Positions 8,451-16,940 of a stretch of 64,000 bases of DNA are shown here, one piece after another. Every line of letters begins with the position of its first letter. Position 1 is the first letter of the stretch. Origin of the DNA: Enterovibrio norvegicus_B (lineage in GTDB: Bacteria; Pseudomonadota; Gammaproteobacteria; Enterobacterales; Vibrionaceae); NCBI RefSeq assembly GCF_002876705.1, contig NZ_MDAG01000031.1, positions 1 through 64,000 on the forward strand, read 5' to 3'. Both the position numbers and the translations under genes were made by a program. Below the pieces are notes generated by a model that searched no databases, was not told where the DNA came from, and saw only the letters and a program-made list of their open reading frames with translations.

Positions 8451-8771
8451 CTACTCGCCGTCCTTGCTGCGTTCCCATTCAGCCACAATGATTTGCACCA
8501 AGGCGCGGCGGCTTTCCTCAGTGAGCAGCCGTGCTGCGGCTGCTACGTCTTCCCCTTTGGTGTGTTCCACATCAAGCATATCTAACGACACATCTAAATC
8601 CGCAATGCCAAGCGCACGAATCACGGCGCGATATTGGCTCAAGCGCATGTCTGCACCTTGCTCAATCCGCCGATAGGTTTTTATGCCTATGCCTGACTTT
8701 TCCGCCAGTTGTTGTTGCGTCAGTCCAGCTTCTTGTCTACGCCTTTTTATAATCTCAACAATAGGTTCCAT
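8451..8771 (-). CDS. Second XRE-family transcription regulator of the prophage
   Basis: A 106-residue protein with a classic N-terminal HTH_3 domain (residues 5-60: LTQQQLAEKSGIGIKTYRRI) and a short helical tail, with no S24 domain. It is read leftward at the end of the early operon. A second regulator here could control the Ogr-like activator or the late genes, or act as a superinfection switch. Its start codon lies inside a cluster of GTTCC/GGAAC half-sites, which suggests autoregulation. Confidence 0.75.
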   Translation of the reverse strand: MEPIVEIIKRRRQEAGLTQQQLAEKSGIGIKTYRRIEQGADMRLSQYRAVIRALGIADLDVSLDMLDVEHTKGEDVAAAARLLTEESRRALVQIIVAEWERSKDGE

Positions 8772-8784
8772 GGAACTCCGTTCC
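8765..8784. promoter_or_regulatory. Candidate operator of the XRE regulator
   Basis: Three half-sites overlap: the perfect 12-bp palindrome GTTCCATGGAAC (8765-8776) includes the start codon, and GGAAC-TCC-GTTCC (8772-8784) follows directly. Placement over the start of an HTH gene is typical of self-repression. Inference only. Confidence 0.45.
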
Positions 8785-9046
8785 CAAAAAAGGACTATTA
8801 CGGGGAGTTTATGGCAAGAATTGGACCATTTTGGGCACTGCTATTGACGCGCAAAAAATCGGCGCTAAATTCAGCGTGTTAGCCGCGATCCCTTCTCTTG
8901 GAAATGAAAAGGCAAGGCTAATACGGCGCTGTCATTTACGGAAAAATCACGAATTGCGATGCAATATGAAACGTATTCGCCGCATGAAGTGCGCTAAAAA
9001 CCAATAAAAATGAACCGTTTACACAGTGAATATTGCCAGAGGTAAC

Positions 9047-9226
9047 ATGAGCACAAACCAGATTCGTGCAATCCGTTGGATTGAAACCCGCGCGGCTGAA
9101 AATACCGCGCATCCTGAAGAAAACGCGGTCACAGATTATTTGATTGGGTTAGTCAGAGGGGACGTTAAAACAGCGCAAGCTGTTGTTGAAGGCTACGACG
9201 AACCGAAGGTGTTACGGATTGGATAA
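9047..9226 (+). CDS. Small hypothetical phage protein (59 aa)
   Basis: Starts at ATG 9047 behind AGAGGTAAC; an in-frame GTG further up lacks a site. The peptide is hydrophilic (IRAIRWIETRAAENTAHPEE, then DYLIGLVRGDVKTAQAVV) and helical. Its last 62 nt overlap the 3' end of the convergent Ogr-like gene. Its function is unknown. Confidence 0.5.
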   Translation: MSTNQIRAIRWIETRAAENTAHPEENAVTDYLIGLVRGDVKTAQAVVEGYDEPKVLRIG

Positions 9227-9596
9227 TTGCCATGGTCAGTGCTTCTGTTGTGAAGGCTGACGGGCTAAGGGTGTGAGAGAAGGCGCGACACATCACGAAG
9301 CGATGACCGCAGCCCGAACAGACGCAATAAAGGTCAGACACATTGCTGGAAAGGCGATTGGTTTTTTGAATGGTCGCCCGTTCACCGCAACCGCAATAAA
9401 TGCGGGTACCTTGAACAAAGGCAGCGTGCATCACGCCAGATGGCGAAAACACGGAATGTTTAAACCCGAGGGTGGATATAAAAGAGTGTCCACACTCGGG
9501 TTTTTTGCATGAGCAGTATAATTCTGCTGTTGTGGGGTTTTTCCCTTCACTGCGGCTCACCACCGCTTGTGAACCGCATTGGCAATCAACACGCAT
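9165..9596 (-). CDS. Ogr/Delta-type late-gene activator with two zinc-finger domains
   Basis: A 143-residue protein made of two copies of the Ogr/Delta zinc finger. The first has CQC at residues 5-7 and C-x4-C at 30-35; the second repeats CGC and C-x4-C (about residues 68-97). Each copy ends in a similar FKHSVFSPS / FSHTLSPS segment. P2 Ogr has one such domain and satellite P4 Delta has two fused. It activates sigma-70 late promoters. I chose ATG 9596 with AAAGGA upstream. It sits beside the portal gene on the same strand; a possible target is the 12491-12670 region. Confidence 0.85.
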   Translation of the reverse strand: MRVDCQCGSQAVVSRSEGKNPTTAELYCSCKKPECGHSFISTLGFKHSVFSPSGVMHAAFVQGTRIYCGCGERATIQKTNRLSSNVSDLYCVCSGCGHRFVMCRAFSHTLSPSAFTTEALTMAIIQSVTPSVRRSLQQQLALF

Positions 9597-9665
9597 TGAC
9601 AACCATCCTTTAACCAATTGACCGACTTGGCAATAGTAAGGTAACTGCTGGTTGTTTGTACAGTG

Positions 9666-10700
9666 TTACGCAGCGGTTGGGAGCGTTAAATCAAACTTCA
9701 CATGCAAACGCGGTGGCACTTGTTTGTTAATGCCTTCCATGATCAGTTTGCACGCAGGAATAATTTCATCACGCGCATATTCAAGCCCCACTTTTGTTGG
9801 GTCGCCAAACGTCGCGTTACCCTGCGGGATAATGCCTGCTTTTCCGCCGGGAAAACGGTGAGCCACTAACACGTCTTGCGCGGTAATGTTTTTGATGCGC
9901 TCGAAATCATCTTTGGTGGCAATGTCGCCCACCGGAATCAGTTGAATGCCTTTCTCTTTGCCGTTCGGAATGTTGATAAACAATGAACGGAAGTTGCCGA
10001 TCCCTTTTGATGATTGAATCTTGGATTTCAGTTCGTCTTCATCTTCTTTGCTTAGGCTTGGGTCGGTTGCATAGAAGATGTAACCCATGTGCGCACCGTT
10101 TAGGTAATACTTGCGACGGAACAAGGTTGCATCAACGTTTAATAGGGCACTTTGCACGCCGCCAAGGTAGTCAGGCAGGCCGTAAATTTGCTGTTGTGGG
10201 TCGTATTGCTTCACAAAGGCGATGGCACTTTGCGAAATGGATATTTTCTTGTCGTCGCGTTCAAGCAGAACAAAATCACGGTTCTTTTTGCGGCGCAGGT
10301 ACATGGCGGGAAGGTGGCCCAGCATCATGGGTTGGCGCATCCGGTTGAAGATGATTTGCGCACCAAGGTGGCCGAACTGAATGTAGTCACGCGCCAGTGC
10401 TCTTATTTCTTCTGATGTAATACCGCCGCCGCCACCTTGAAAGCGAGCAGCAATGTAACCCGCACGCGCATTTATCAAGCTGCCGTGGTGCGCTTGCTGG
10501 TTTGCAAGTTGCGCGAGAAAGAGCGTATCTAGTGGCGGTTCCCAATAGTCGTCCATGTCGTTGTAATGCAGATCGCTGTATTCGCCGCCAAAGCTGCCAG
10601 CACGTTCGACACCGCCAAAGGAAAAAGCGAGAGATTCGCCAGTTTCACTGCTGGTTTGGCTGTCGTCGTTTGCGGCTTTTGTCATTGTGGTTTCTGTCAT
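9666..10700 (-). CDS. Q: Portal protein, P2 gpQ-like
   Basis: A 344-residue portal vertex protein, close to the length of P2 gpQ. Recognisable segments are ISQSAIAFVKQYDPQQQIYG, the LPDYLGG motif with downstream NGAHMGYIFY, and LVAHRFPGGKAG. It forms the dodecameric ring through which DNA enters the head. The start at 10700 overlaps the terminase stop (ATGA), with transcription leftward, the standard Q-P arrangement facing O-N-M-L. Confidence 0.9.
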   Translation of the reverse strand: MTETTMTKAANDDSQTSSETGESLAFSFGGVERAGSFGGEYSDLHYNDMDDYWEPPLDTLFLAQLANQQAHHGSLINARAGYIAARFQGGGGGITSEEIRALARDYIQFGHLGAQIIFNRMRQPMMLGHLPAMYLRRKKNRDFVLLERDDKKISISQSAIAFVKQYDPQQQIYGLPDYLGGVQSALLNVDATLFRRKYYLNGAHMGYIFYATDPSLSKEDEDELKSKIQSSKGIGNFRSLFINIPNGKEKGIQLIPVGDIATKDDFERIKNITAQDVLVAHRFPGGKAGIIPQGNATFGDPTKVGLEYARDEIIPACKLIMEGINKQVPPRLHVKFDLTLPTAA

Positions 10701-12490
10701 CGTGATAGTGCCCAAGTGGATTTGCGTTGGTTGGTATGGTTCAGTGGCTCGTTTATCAGCGCGTGAGCAATGGCCCAGAACGCATCGGCATGGCCTGTGG
10801 TTTCGCTGCGCTCGGCTTTGAACGTCATCATGTTGCCGCTGCCGCTGGAAACGCGTTTGATTGCCATGAACGCCATGGCGATGTCTTTGTGTTCGGCATC
10901 CCACACCAAGCGGCCTGCGTCGATCACATCAATCATCTTGAGTACCAGGCGATTTTTGTTTTCGTTGCTGTAGTGAATGGCAACCGCTTCACGCGGGTGG
11001 TTCGCGCTCACTAAATCCCACACGCCCGCGCCAATGCCTGTGGTATCAATGCCGATGTAGGTCACGTTGTAACGGTTGAAGGCTTCATCAATCTGGTTAG
11101 ATTGGTATTGAAAGTTCAGCCCTTTCCAATAGTGTTTTTCCAGAACGCGGAATAATTCAGCGTTGGTGATCGGCGGGGCAATCACCACCAAGCAGGCGTT
11201 ATCACGTGAGCGGCTTGGGTCATACCCCAGCCACACTTCTTGATTGCCATAAGGCCGCGCGGTACCGGGTTTGAAATCTTTCCATTTGGCGGCGTCCACC
11301 ATGGCTTTTTCCAGCTTGCTGAACGCAAACACGCTGGCGTTACCATCAACAAACACGCACATGAACAGGTTGGCGAAATCGCTTTTGCTGTATTCCTCGC
11401 GCAGTTCATCAATATCAAACAGATCACAACCGCCCGCCGCTGCATCTTCAATGGTGACGACATAACGCCATTGTTTATCGGGGCAGAGTGCGCCGCCTTC
11501 GCGGTACTCCGTGAACGTTGGGAATGCAATGCTTTTGCGGGTTTCAGATTCGCCGCGCCATTTGTCGCCAGACCAAAACGTATAGGCTTGGTGGGTTTTG
11601 GTTGATGGCGTCGAAAAGTAGGTTTTGCGCCACTTCTTGTGTGTCGCCATGGCGGATGCCAGTTTGTTGAGTACATCAAACTTGGGAATCCAGAAATATT
11701 CATCAACGTAAACGTGGCCGTGAAAGCCCTGTGCGGTGTTGCTGTTGGTTGAACAAAACCGCAGTTCTGCGCCGTTGCTCAAAATTGGGTTTTTGCCAGT
11801 GAGTTCTAAGCCCAAAAATTCGCGGGCAATGTTCACAATGTAGGTGCGGAAAATCTCAGCCTGCGCACGGGAGGCGGAAAGGAAAACTTGGTTATCGCCC
11901 GTGAGTATCGCGTCTTCCAATGCTTCACACGCAAAATAGAAGGTGGCACCAATCTGACGTGATTTAAGAATGTTACGCGTGCGCTGATGCAGGTTCTCAC
12001 GCATCGTAAGCTGGTATTTGAAGAAGCTGGCGTGAAGGTCGGCAAAATCATCCTCTGTGATTTCACTAACATCATTCTTCTGTTTCTTCCCTTTCTTGGG
12101 CTTGTCGTCGCCGCTGCGCGTCGCTGTGCGATTATTCCCGCTTTGCTGTCGCGTTGGCTTGCCGTTGTCGCTGTCGTCGTGCTGTGGCTGTTTGGCGGCT
12201 TGCTGGCGCTGCTTTTTCAACTTCACATGCTTTTCAATCAGCATGTCGAGCTCTTTTAGCTGTGCCGGTGATTTCTCGGCCTGATTGGTAAGCACAACAA
12301 CACGGCGGGCGATCGCCTCGTCCACTTCTTCTTCGCGCAACAAATCACGCCAACCGTATTTTTCCGCCCAGTGATAAATGATGCGGTTATTCGGTAGCGC
12401 CCCGTTGAGTTCTTCGCGTATTTCGTCCGGTGTATACCGTCGCAAGTACAGCCGTTTGGCCGCTTCCCGCAGTTCAATTGGATATGCCAT
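10697..12490 (-). CDS. P: Terminase large subunit, P2 gpP-like
   Basis: A 597-residue packaging ATPase/nuclease. The N-terminal HTH-like segment (TPDEIREELNGALPNNRIIY) is followed by a charged low-complexity linker (about residues 80-145), the Walker A-like loop KSRQIGAT (176-183) and, in the C-terminal RNaseH-like nuclease, WLGYDPSRSRDNACLVV with a metal-binding aspartate. It would cut cos sites and pump DNA through the portal, working with the M protein. First gene of the leftward late operon P-Q. Confidence 0.9.
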   Translation of the reverse strand: MAYPIELREAAKRLYLRRYTPDEIREELNGALPNNRIIYHWAEKYGWRDLLREEEVDEAIARRVVVLTNQAEKSPAQLKELDMLIEKHVKLKKQRQQAAKQPQHDDSDNGKPTRQQSGNNRTATRSGDDKPKKGKKQKNDVSEITEDDFADLHASFFKYQLTMRENLHQRTRNILKSRQIGATFYFACEALEDAILTGDNQVFLSASRAQAEIFRTYIVNIAREFLGLELTGKNPILSNGAELRFCSTNSNTAQGFHGHVYVDEYFWIPKFDVLNKLASAMATHKKWRKTYFSTPSTKTHQAYTFWSGDKWRGESETRKSIAFPTFTEYREGGALCPDKQWRYVVTIEDAAAGGCDLFDIDELREEYSKSDFANLFMCVFVDGNASVFAFSKLEKAMVDAAKWKDFKPGTARPYGNQEVWLGYDPSRSRDNACLVVIAPPITNAELFRVLEKHYWKGLNFQYQSNQIDEAFNRYNVTYIGIDTTGIGAGVWDLVSANHPREAVAIHYSNENKNRLVLKMIDVIDAGRLVWDAEHKDIAMAFMAIKRVSSGSGNMMTFKAERSETTGHADAFWAIAHALINEPLNHTNQRKSTWALSR

Positions 12491-12543
12491 GAGCGGCAGT
12501 TTACGCAGTTAAAGCCGCTAAAAATTCAAGTCAGATTCCGACG

Positions 12544-12570
12544 AATTCGGATACAGCCAATATCCGAATT
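12544..12570. promoter_or_regulatory. Perfect 10-bp inverted repeat in the divergent late promoter region
   Basis: AATTCGGATA and TATCCGAATT flank a 7-nt spacer between the leftward P-Q and rightward O-N-M operons. A further TCCGA-N5-TCGGA repeat sits just upstream at about 12536. Placement fits a binding site for the Ogr-like activator or the second repressor; it does not look like a terminator because no T-run follows. Confidence 0.55.
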
Positions 12571-12670
12571 TTCAGGAATGGAACCAGATGAAACCACCCC
12601 CTCAAAGCCCTAACCTTGCCCGTAATTTCGATATTCCATAACGCATTAAAGGCAGAGGCATGTAACCGAT

Positions 12671-13555
12671 ATGGCAAAAACTTCCGAATGGAAAATTGTG
12701 GCGACTGAAGGCAACACAATTGACGACCGCATCATCCTGAAGGAATGGATTCAGGACATGGCCGAAACCTACAGCTTGGACGAATACACCGCCATGATCT
12801 GGCCGGAACACTTTCGTTCAACGTGGGGGCCATTTGAGGGCAAAAACTGGGGCTTTGTCTCCGAAGTTAAAGCCGAAAAGCGCGCAGGTAAAATGCGTCT
12901 TATCGCCAAAATTACCCCAAATCAATACCTGCTTTCTGCCAATGCTGATGGGCAAAAGCTATTTAGTAGCATCGAAATCAAAGAGAACTATGCAGGCACA
13001 GGCAAGTGCTACCTGCGCGGTCTGGCCGTGACCGACTCCCCAGCCAGTACCGGAGCGCAAATGCTGAAGTTCTCTATTGGCAATGAAAACATTGAGCGAG
13101 AAGCCCAGTTGGAGCCGCTCAACCTGTCCGAGTTTTCTGACGAATCACGTTTCCGCCGCTTCTACAGCGTTATGCGTGATCTGTTTGGAACAGAAGAACT
13201 GACCCCGACCGACACGCAACCCCAACCCGAGGACACAGAAGTGACCGAAGAACAACTAAAAGCAGCGCTTGCAGAAACCCTGCAACCGTTCACTGCGCGT
13301 TTGGATGCCATTGAACAAAAGTTCACGGCAGCCCCAGCGCCAGCAACCCCGCAAGAAGGCGGCGAAGAAACACCGCCAGCCGATAACGGCGAAACCTTCA
13401 ATGCCGAACAATTCAGCGCCGCGTTGAATGAAGCATTGACCCCAATGGTTGAAAAGCTGAACGGCTTAGAAACCCAATTCAATTCACTGTTGCAAGAAGA
13501 GCCGGGGCAGCGCCCGCTAGGCGAAGGCGCATCAAATAACGTGGAGATCTGGTAA
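12671..13555 (+). CDS. O: Capsid scaffolding protein and protease, P2 gpO-like
   Basis: A 294-residue protein. The N-terminal serine-protease half has His47 (WPEHFRS) and Ser123 (VTDSPASTG) with Asp18 or Asp19, matching the known gpO triad layout. The C-terminal half is Ala/Glu/Pro-rich and helical, the scaffolding part that is cleaved away. It shapes the procapsid and matures the capsid protein encoded 1 nt downstream. It is divergent from the terminase. Confidence 0.9.
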   Translation: MAKTSEWKIVATEGNTIDDRIILKEWIQDMAETYSLDEYTAMIWPEHFRSTWGPFEGKNWGFVSEVKAEKRAGKMRLIAKITPNQYLLSANADGQKLFSSIEIKENYAGTGKCYLRGLAVTDSPASTGAQMLKFSIGNENIEREAQLEPLNLSEFSDESRFRRFYSVMRDLFGTEELTPTDTQPQPEDTEVTEEQLKAALAETLQPFTARLDAIEQKFTAAPAPATPQEGGEETPPADNGETFNAEQFSAALNEALTPMVEKLNGLETQFNSLLQEEPGQRPLGEGASNNVEIW

Positions 13556-14563
13556 ATGCTGACGGTTAATCCAGAAACAAACAAAGTCATTGATGGCTAC
13601 TTCGGCGAGTTAAAAAGCAACGGCATTCGCAAAGGTAAGCTGTTCAATATCGCTTCACCGCAAGAAACAAAACTGCGTGAAGCAATCAAAGAGTCTGACG
13701 CTTTCCTAAAGCTGATCTCTTTTGACCTGAAACAACAAATCAAAGGCCAAACCATTGATGTGGGCACGGGCAATTTGTTGACAGGTCGTAAGTCAAACGG
13801 ACGTTTCCGCCGCGAAGTTGGCGTGACAGGCACCGTTTATGAAATGGCAAAGCAAGATTCAAATGCATTTGTGCCATACGAACTGCTTACTGAGTGGGCG
13901 AACGCTGGCAAAAATGGCGAGTTCATGAAGTTGCTGAATGCAAGCGTTTCAAAACAATTCGCATTGGATGTTCTGCGCATCGGTTTCCACGGTGTAACCA
14001 TTGCGGCAGATACTGATCCTGTTAAGTGCCCGAACGGCGAAGACGTCAACAAAGGTTGGTTGACCGTGATGAAGGAGCAATTCCCTGATCAAGTTCTTCC
14101 GTCAGTGGTGCTAGACGCAACAGGCCAAACCGAAGGTGCTTACAAAAACCTTGATTCCATCGTGAAATCCATGATTCACGACATCATCGAAGACCCTCAC
14201 CAAGAAGACGGTGATCTGGTTGTACTGGTAGCGCGTGACCTAGTTTCTGCAGAGCAATCTCGTTTGTCTGATGCAGCAACGACACCAACCGAACATGCGG
14301 CAGCACAGAAGCTTGATAAGTCGATTGGTGGTTTGCCGTCTTTTATCCCGCCTTATTTCAAGAGCGGTCAAATCTGGGTGACGTCGCTCAAGAACCTTCA
14401 CGCAATGGCGCAAAGCGGTACCCAATACCGCAAGGTGGCGCAGTGGGAAGAAGACGAAGCGGGCATCGAAAGTTCATGGCTTCGCATGGCGGCTTATGGT
14501 GTGGACAACCACAAGAAGTTCGCAGCGATTGAAGCTGTAACGTCTCCAACGCCAGCGCAGTAA
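13556..14563 (+). CDS. N: Major capsid protein, P2 gpN-like
   Basis: A 335-residue HK97-fold capsid protein of the P2 gpN family. Family-like segments are FGELKSNGIRKGKLFNIASP, VALARDL-like VVLVARDLVS near residue 222, and GGLPSFIPPYF near 262. It starts directly after the O stop. The N-terminus is probably trimmed by O during maturation, as in P2. Codon use is smoother than in the neighbours, as expected for a highly expressed gene. Confidence 0.92.
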   Translation: MLTVNPETNKVIDGYFGELKSNGIRKGKLFNIASPQETKLREAIKESDAFLKLISFDLKQQIKGQTIDVGTGNLLTGRKSNGRFRREVGVTGTVYEMAKQDSNAFVPYELLTEWANAGKNGEFMKLLNASVSKQFALDVLRIGFHGVTIAADTDPVKCPNGEDVNKGWLTVMKEQFPDQVLPSVVLDATGQTEGAYKNLDSIVKSMIHDIIEDPHQEDGDLVVLVARDLVSAEQSRLSDAATTPTEHAAAQKLDKSIGGLPSFIPPYFKSGQIWVTSLKNLHAMAQSGTQYRKVAQWEEDEAGIESSWLRMAAYGVDNHKKFAAIEAVTSPTPAQ

Positions 14564-14572
14564 GGGACGAGC

Positions 14573-15295
14573 ATGGTTAGCCCTATCCGCGCAATGCGCG
14601 AAAAGATGAAGGCCGACCGCAACAGTGCAGGGGAAACCCTGCCTGTTATCGCGGCAAGCCCTGACACCCTCGAACTGCGTTTAATCGAGCTAGAAGCCGA
14701 TCGCCAAACGCTTAAATCCTTCAACGCGATAGCAGACAAAATCGAGCATAAGCGCACGGTGTTAATGCCGAAATACCGCCCTGTTGCCGAAGCCTATTTG
14801 GTAGGTAGCACCACGTATGAAAACCCGATTTTCTCTGAAGTTGTGCTGTGGCTGTTCGACATTGGCGAACTCGACACCTTCATTGAATGGTGTTTGAAGG
14901 CCATCGAACTCAACGTGCCAACCCCTGAACGCATCAAGCGTGATTGGCAAACCTTCTGTGCTGACAGTATTCACCAGTGGGCAACCGAGCAGGTGAAGAA
15001 CGGGCAAAGTGTTGAACCGTATTTCAGCCAAGTGTTTGAGCGCATTCAGTCTGATGAATGGCGTCTGCATGAAAAGGTGAGTGCCAAGTTCTACAAGCTG
15101 GCGGGGCAAAACCTGTTGCGCGGTGAAGACGGCACAGTGAAAGCCACCCACGTGGGCGATGTGGAAACACTGACAGCCGCACTGGAACTGCTGGAAAAAG
15201 CCGACCAACTCGACAGCAAAGCGCAGGTTTCTGACCTGACTAAAAACCGCATTCCGGCACGCATTAAAGCGTTGACCGACGGCACGAATTTATAA
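14573..15295 (+). CDS. M: Terminase small subunit, P2 gpM-like
   Basis: A 240-residue all-helical protein with MVSPIRAMREKMKADR at its N-terminus, typical of gpM, and the segment VLWLFDIGELDTFIEWCLKA. gpM recognises cos DNA and recruits the large subunit. It starts 9 nt after the capsid gene behind AAGGGACG. The C-terminal tail NLLRGEDGTVKATHVGDVET resembles the region that contacts the ATPase in relatives. Confidence 0.85.
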   Translation: MVSPIRAMREKMKADRNSAGETLPVIAASPDTLELRLIELEADRQTLKSFNAIADKIEHKRTVLMPKYRPVAEAYLVGSTTYENPIFSEVVLWLFDIGELDTFIEWCLKAIELNVPTPERIKRDWQTFCADSIHQWATEQVKNGQSVEPYFSQVFERIQSDEWRLHEKVSAKFYKLAGQNLLRGEDGTVKATHVGDVETLTAALELLEKADQLDSKAQVSDLTKNRIPARIKALTDGTNL

Positions 15296-15402
15296 CGACT
15301 CCTGACCCCCACGCGCTTCGGCTTGCGAGACGGGATAACCGCAAGGTTACACCCAATGTCTATGACCAAGTGGCAGAAGCGCCCTAATTGAGAGAGTGAA
15401 AC
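15296..15402 (+). other. Structured 107-nt gap between M and L
   Basis: An unusual gap in an otherwise overlapping late operon. It holds TAACC-GCAA-GGTTA, a five-pair stem closed by a GNRA-type tetraloop (about 15337-15350), preceded by a GC-rich CGCGCTTCGGCTTGCG stretch that can also fold. No reading frame with a ribosome site is seen. It could be an RNA processing site or a scar of lost DNA. Confidence 0.4.
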
Positions 15403-15810
15403 ATGAGTTTAGGCGGCAAGGTGCAACGCACCGACAGCACAGTGATAGCGGGTAACGGATGGCCGGAACTGTCCACCGCCGAGTTTCGCCAGCTTCGCCG
15501 CATTCCTCATGTGTTTGATGAATCCAGCATGGCGGCGGCGGTAGAAATTGCCGCTGATGCAGTGCAAGGCCATTTGTCAGCCTTGGCAGGTTCTGAGCTT
15601 TCAGGCGCAAAAGTGCATTTGTACAAACGCGCGGTTTACACACGTGCTCACGCTGATTTGTTGCCAGAGTTCGCGACACAGAATCGACGCGATGAAGCCC
15701 AAAACACCGCCGAAGATGCAGGCGAGATGGGCGACAGATTCCGCGCCCAAAGCACACGCGATATTGCACAAATGCTGGGCGAAAGTCCTAACGGTATCGA
15801 GTTGATCTGA
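15403..15810 (+). CDS. L: Head completion/stabilisation protein, P2 gpL-like
   Basis: A 135-residue protein of the gpL family, starting behind GAGAGTGAAAC. Characteristic parts are GWPELSTAEFRQLRRIPH near residue 25, followed by helices and YTRAHADLLPEFA. gpL closes the filled head and forms the head-tail joining surface. Its stop codon overlaps the start of the next tail gene. Confidence 0.85.
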   Translation: MSLGGKVQRTDSTVIAGNGWPELSTAEFRQLRRIPHVFDESSMAAAVEIAADAVQGHLSALAGSELSGAKVHLYKRAVYTRAHADLLPEFATQNRRDEAQNTAEDAGEMGDRFRAQSTRDIAQMLGESPNGIELI

Positions 15811-16298
15811 TGGCTGACGCATACACCAAAACTAAGCTGGAACACCTCACTGAATACATGGTGTCGCACCTGAAAACAGGCGTGTTGGATAACAAAATCG
15901 ACGCTTGGCAAGAAAACGCCAAGTTGGTGATTTCAGGTGAAGACAGAGGCAACGGCGGAATGGTGATTGCCGAGTGGCAATACAACGCGGTGATCAGTGT
16001 TGAAGGGTTTCCGCACCAGTTGTTTGACCCGCGTTATTTGTTGGCTTCTGTGGCCTGTTGGTTGAGCGAATACGACCACGACCGCGCCAGCACAGAGTTG
16101 GAAGACCCAAGCATAAGCGTGGATGTGCTGGACGATGGCACGGCGGATGTGTCCATCGAAGTAGAGCTTTCAGAAGTGATTGAAATGATCCCCGACCCTG
16201 ACGGGCTAATCACGTATCAAGGCCAACAATACCGAGTGCAAACCGCGCCGATTTACACGGCAGAAGAGGCGGAAATTATCAATGAAGCCAACGGTTAG
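15810..16298 (+). CDS. R: Tail completion protein, P2 gpR-like
   Basis: A 162-residue protein in the R position. The segments MVSHLKTGVLDNKIDAWQEN, FDPRYLLASVACWLSEY and the acidic VEVELSEVIEMIPD suit the gpR-type tail completion family of HP1/K139 phages, longer than the L gene product. It completes the tail end that joins the head. The last 17 nt overlap the S-like gene, so their translation is linked. Confidence 0.75.
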   Translation: MADAYTKTKLEHLTEYMVSHLKTGVLDNKIDAWQENAKLVISGEDRGNGGMVIAEWQYNAVISVEGFPHQLFDPRYLLASVACWLSEYDHDRASTELEDPSISVDVLDDGTADVSIEVELSEVIEMIPDPDGLITYQGQQYRVQTAPIYTAEEAEIINEANG

Positions 16299-16938
16299 CC
16301 TCAACAAAAATGACGCACTGAAGTTTGAACAGAAACTTGCACTGTTAGCCATGCCGCCCCGCAAGCGAATTTGGTTATTGAAAACACTGGGGCGCTGGGA
16401 AAAGGCCAACACGCGAAAGCGAATCAGCCAACAAAAAGACATTCACGGTAGAGCACTTGCCCCGCGCAAGAAGGGCCGCAAAAAGATGTTTCGCCGCATG
16501 GCAAAGGGTTTGGAACCCTATGTGCGAAATGGTGGCAAAGCGCTTGATTTAACGTGGCGCAACAAGATGACCGCCCGAACAGCGGCAAGGCACCACGTAG
16601 GCCAAAAGCAGCGCATGAGCGCCAAGCAGTTGCAGCGCCGCTTTGGAAAACCAGATTACAGCGCACCTGCTACCAAGGGCATGGCGCGAAAACTTCGGGA
16701 ACTGGGTTACACCGTCTCGACGAAAAACGGCAAAGGCCGCAAAAAGCCAACACTGGCATGGATTCAAACGAATCTGACGCAAGGCAAAGCGGGCGCGATT
16801 ATCCGCGAACTGAGCGGCAAACCAAAGCAAACACAGTGGGACATTCCACTGGACGAACGGCAGATATTGGGCAGTTCGAAAACCGACGTTAACCGCCAGC
16901 TTGTGAAGCTATTCGAGCAGGCACAGAAAAGGAAATAG
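16282..16938 (+). CDS. S: Virion morphogenesis/tail completion protein, P2 gpS-like
   Basis: A 218-residue, very basic protein. RKRIWLLKTLGRWEKANTRK followed by SQQKDIHGRALAPRKKGR fits the phage virion-morphogenesis family that includes P2 gpS. With R it finishes the tail and allows head attachment. It is longer than P2 gpS (about 150 residues), with extra basic sequence in the second half, as in K139-type phages. Confidence 0.8.
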   Translation: MKPTVSLNKNDALKFEQKLALLAMPPRKRIWLLKTLGRWEKANTRKRISQQKDIHGRALAPRKKGRKKMFRRMAKGLEPYVRNGGKALDLTWRNKMTARTAARHHVGQKQRMSAKQLQRRFGKPDYSAPATKGMARKLRELGYTVSTKNGKGRKKPTLAWIQTNLTQGKAGAIIRELSGKPKQTQWDIPLDERQILGSSKTDVNRQLVKLFEQAQKRK

Positions 16939-16940
16939 CG

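Noticed and set aside
8811..8882. Possible 23-residue peptide MARIGPFWALLL... behind GGGGAG, divergent from the XRE gene
   Set aside because: A ribosome site is present, but the frame is very short, has no recognisable pattern and may be chance.
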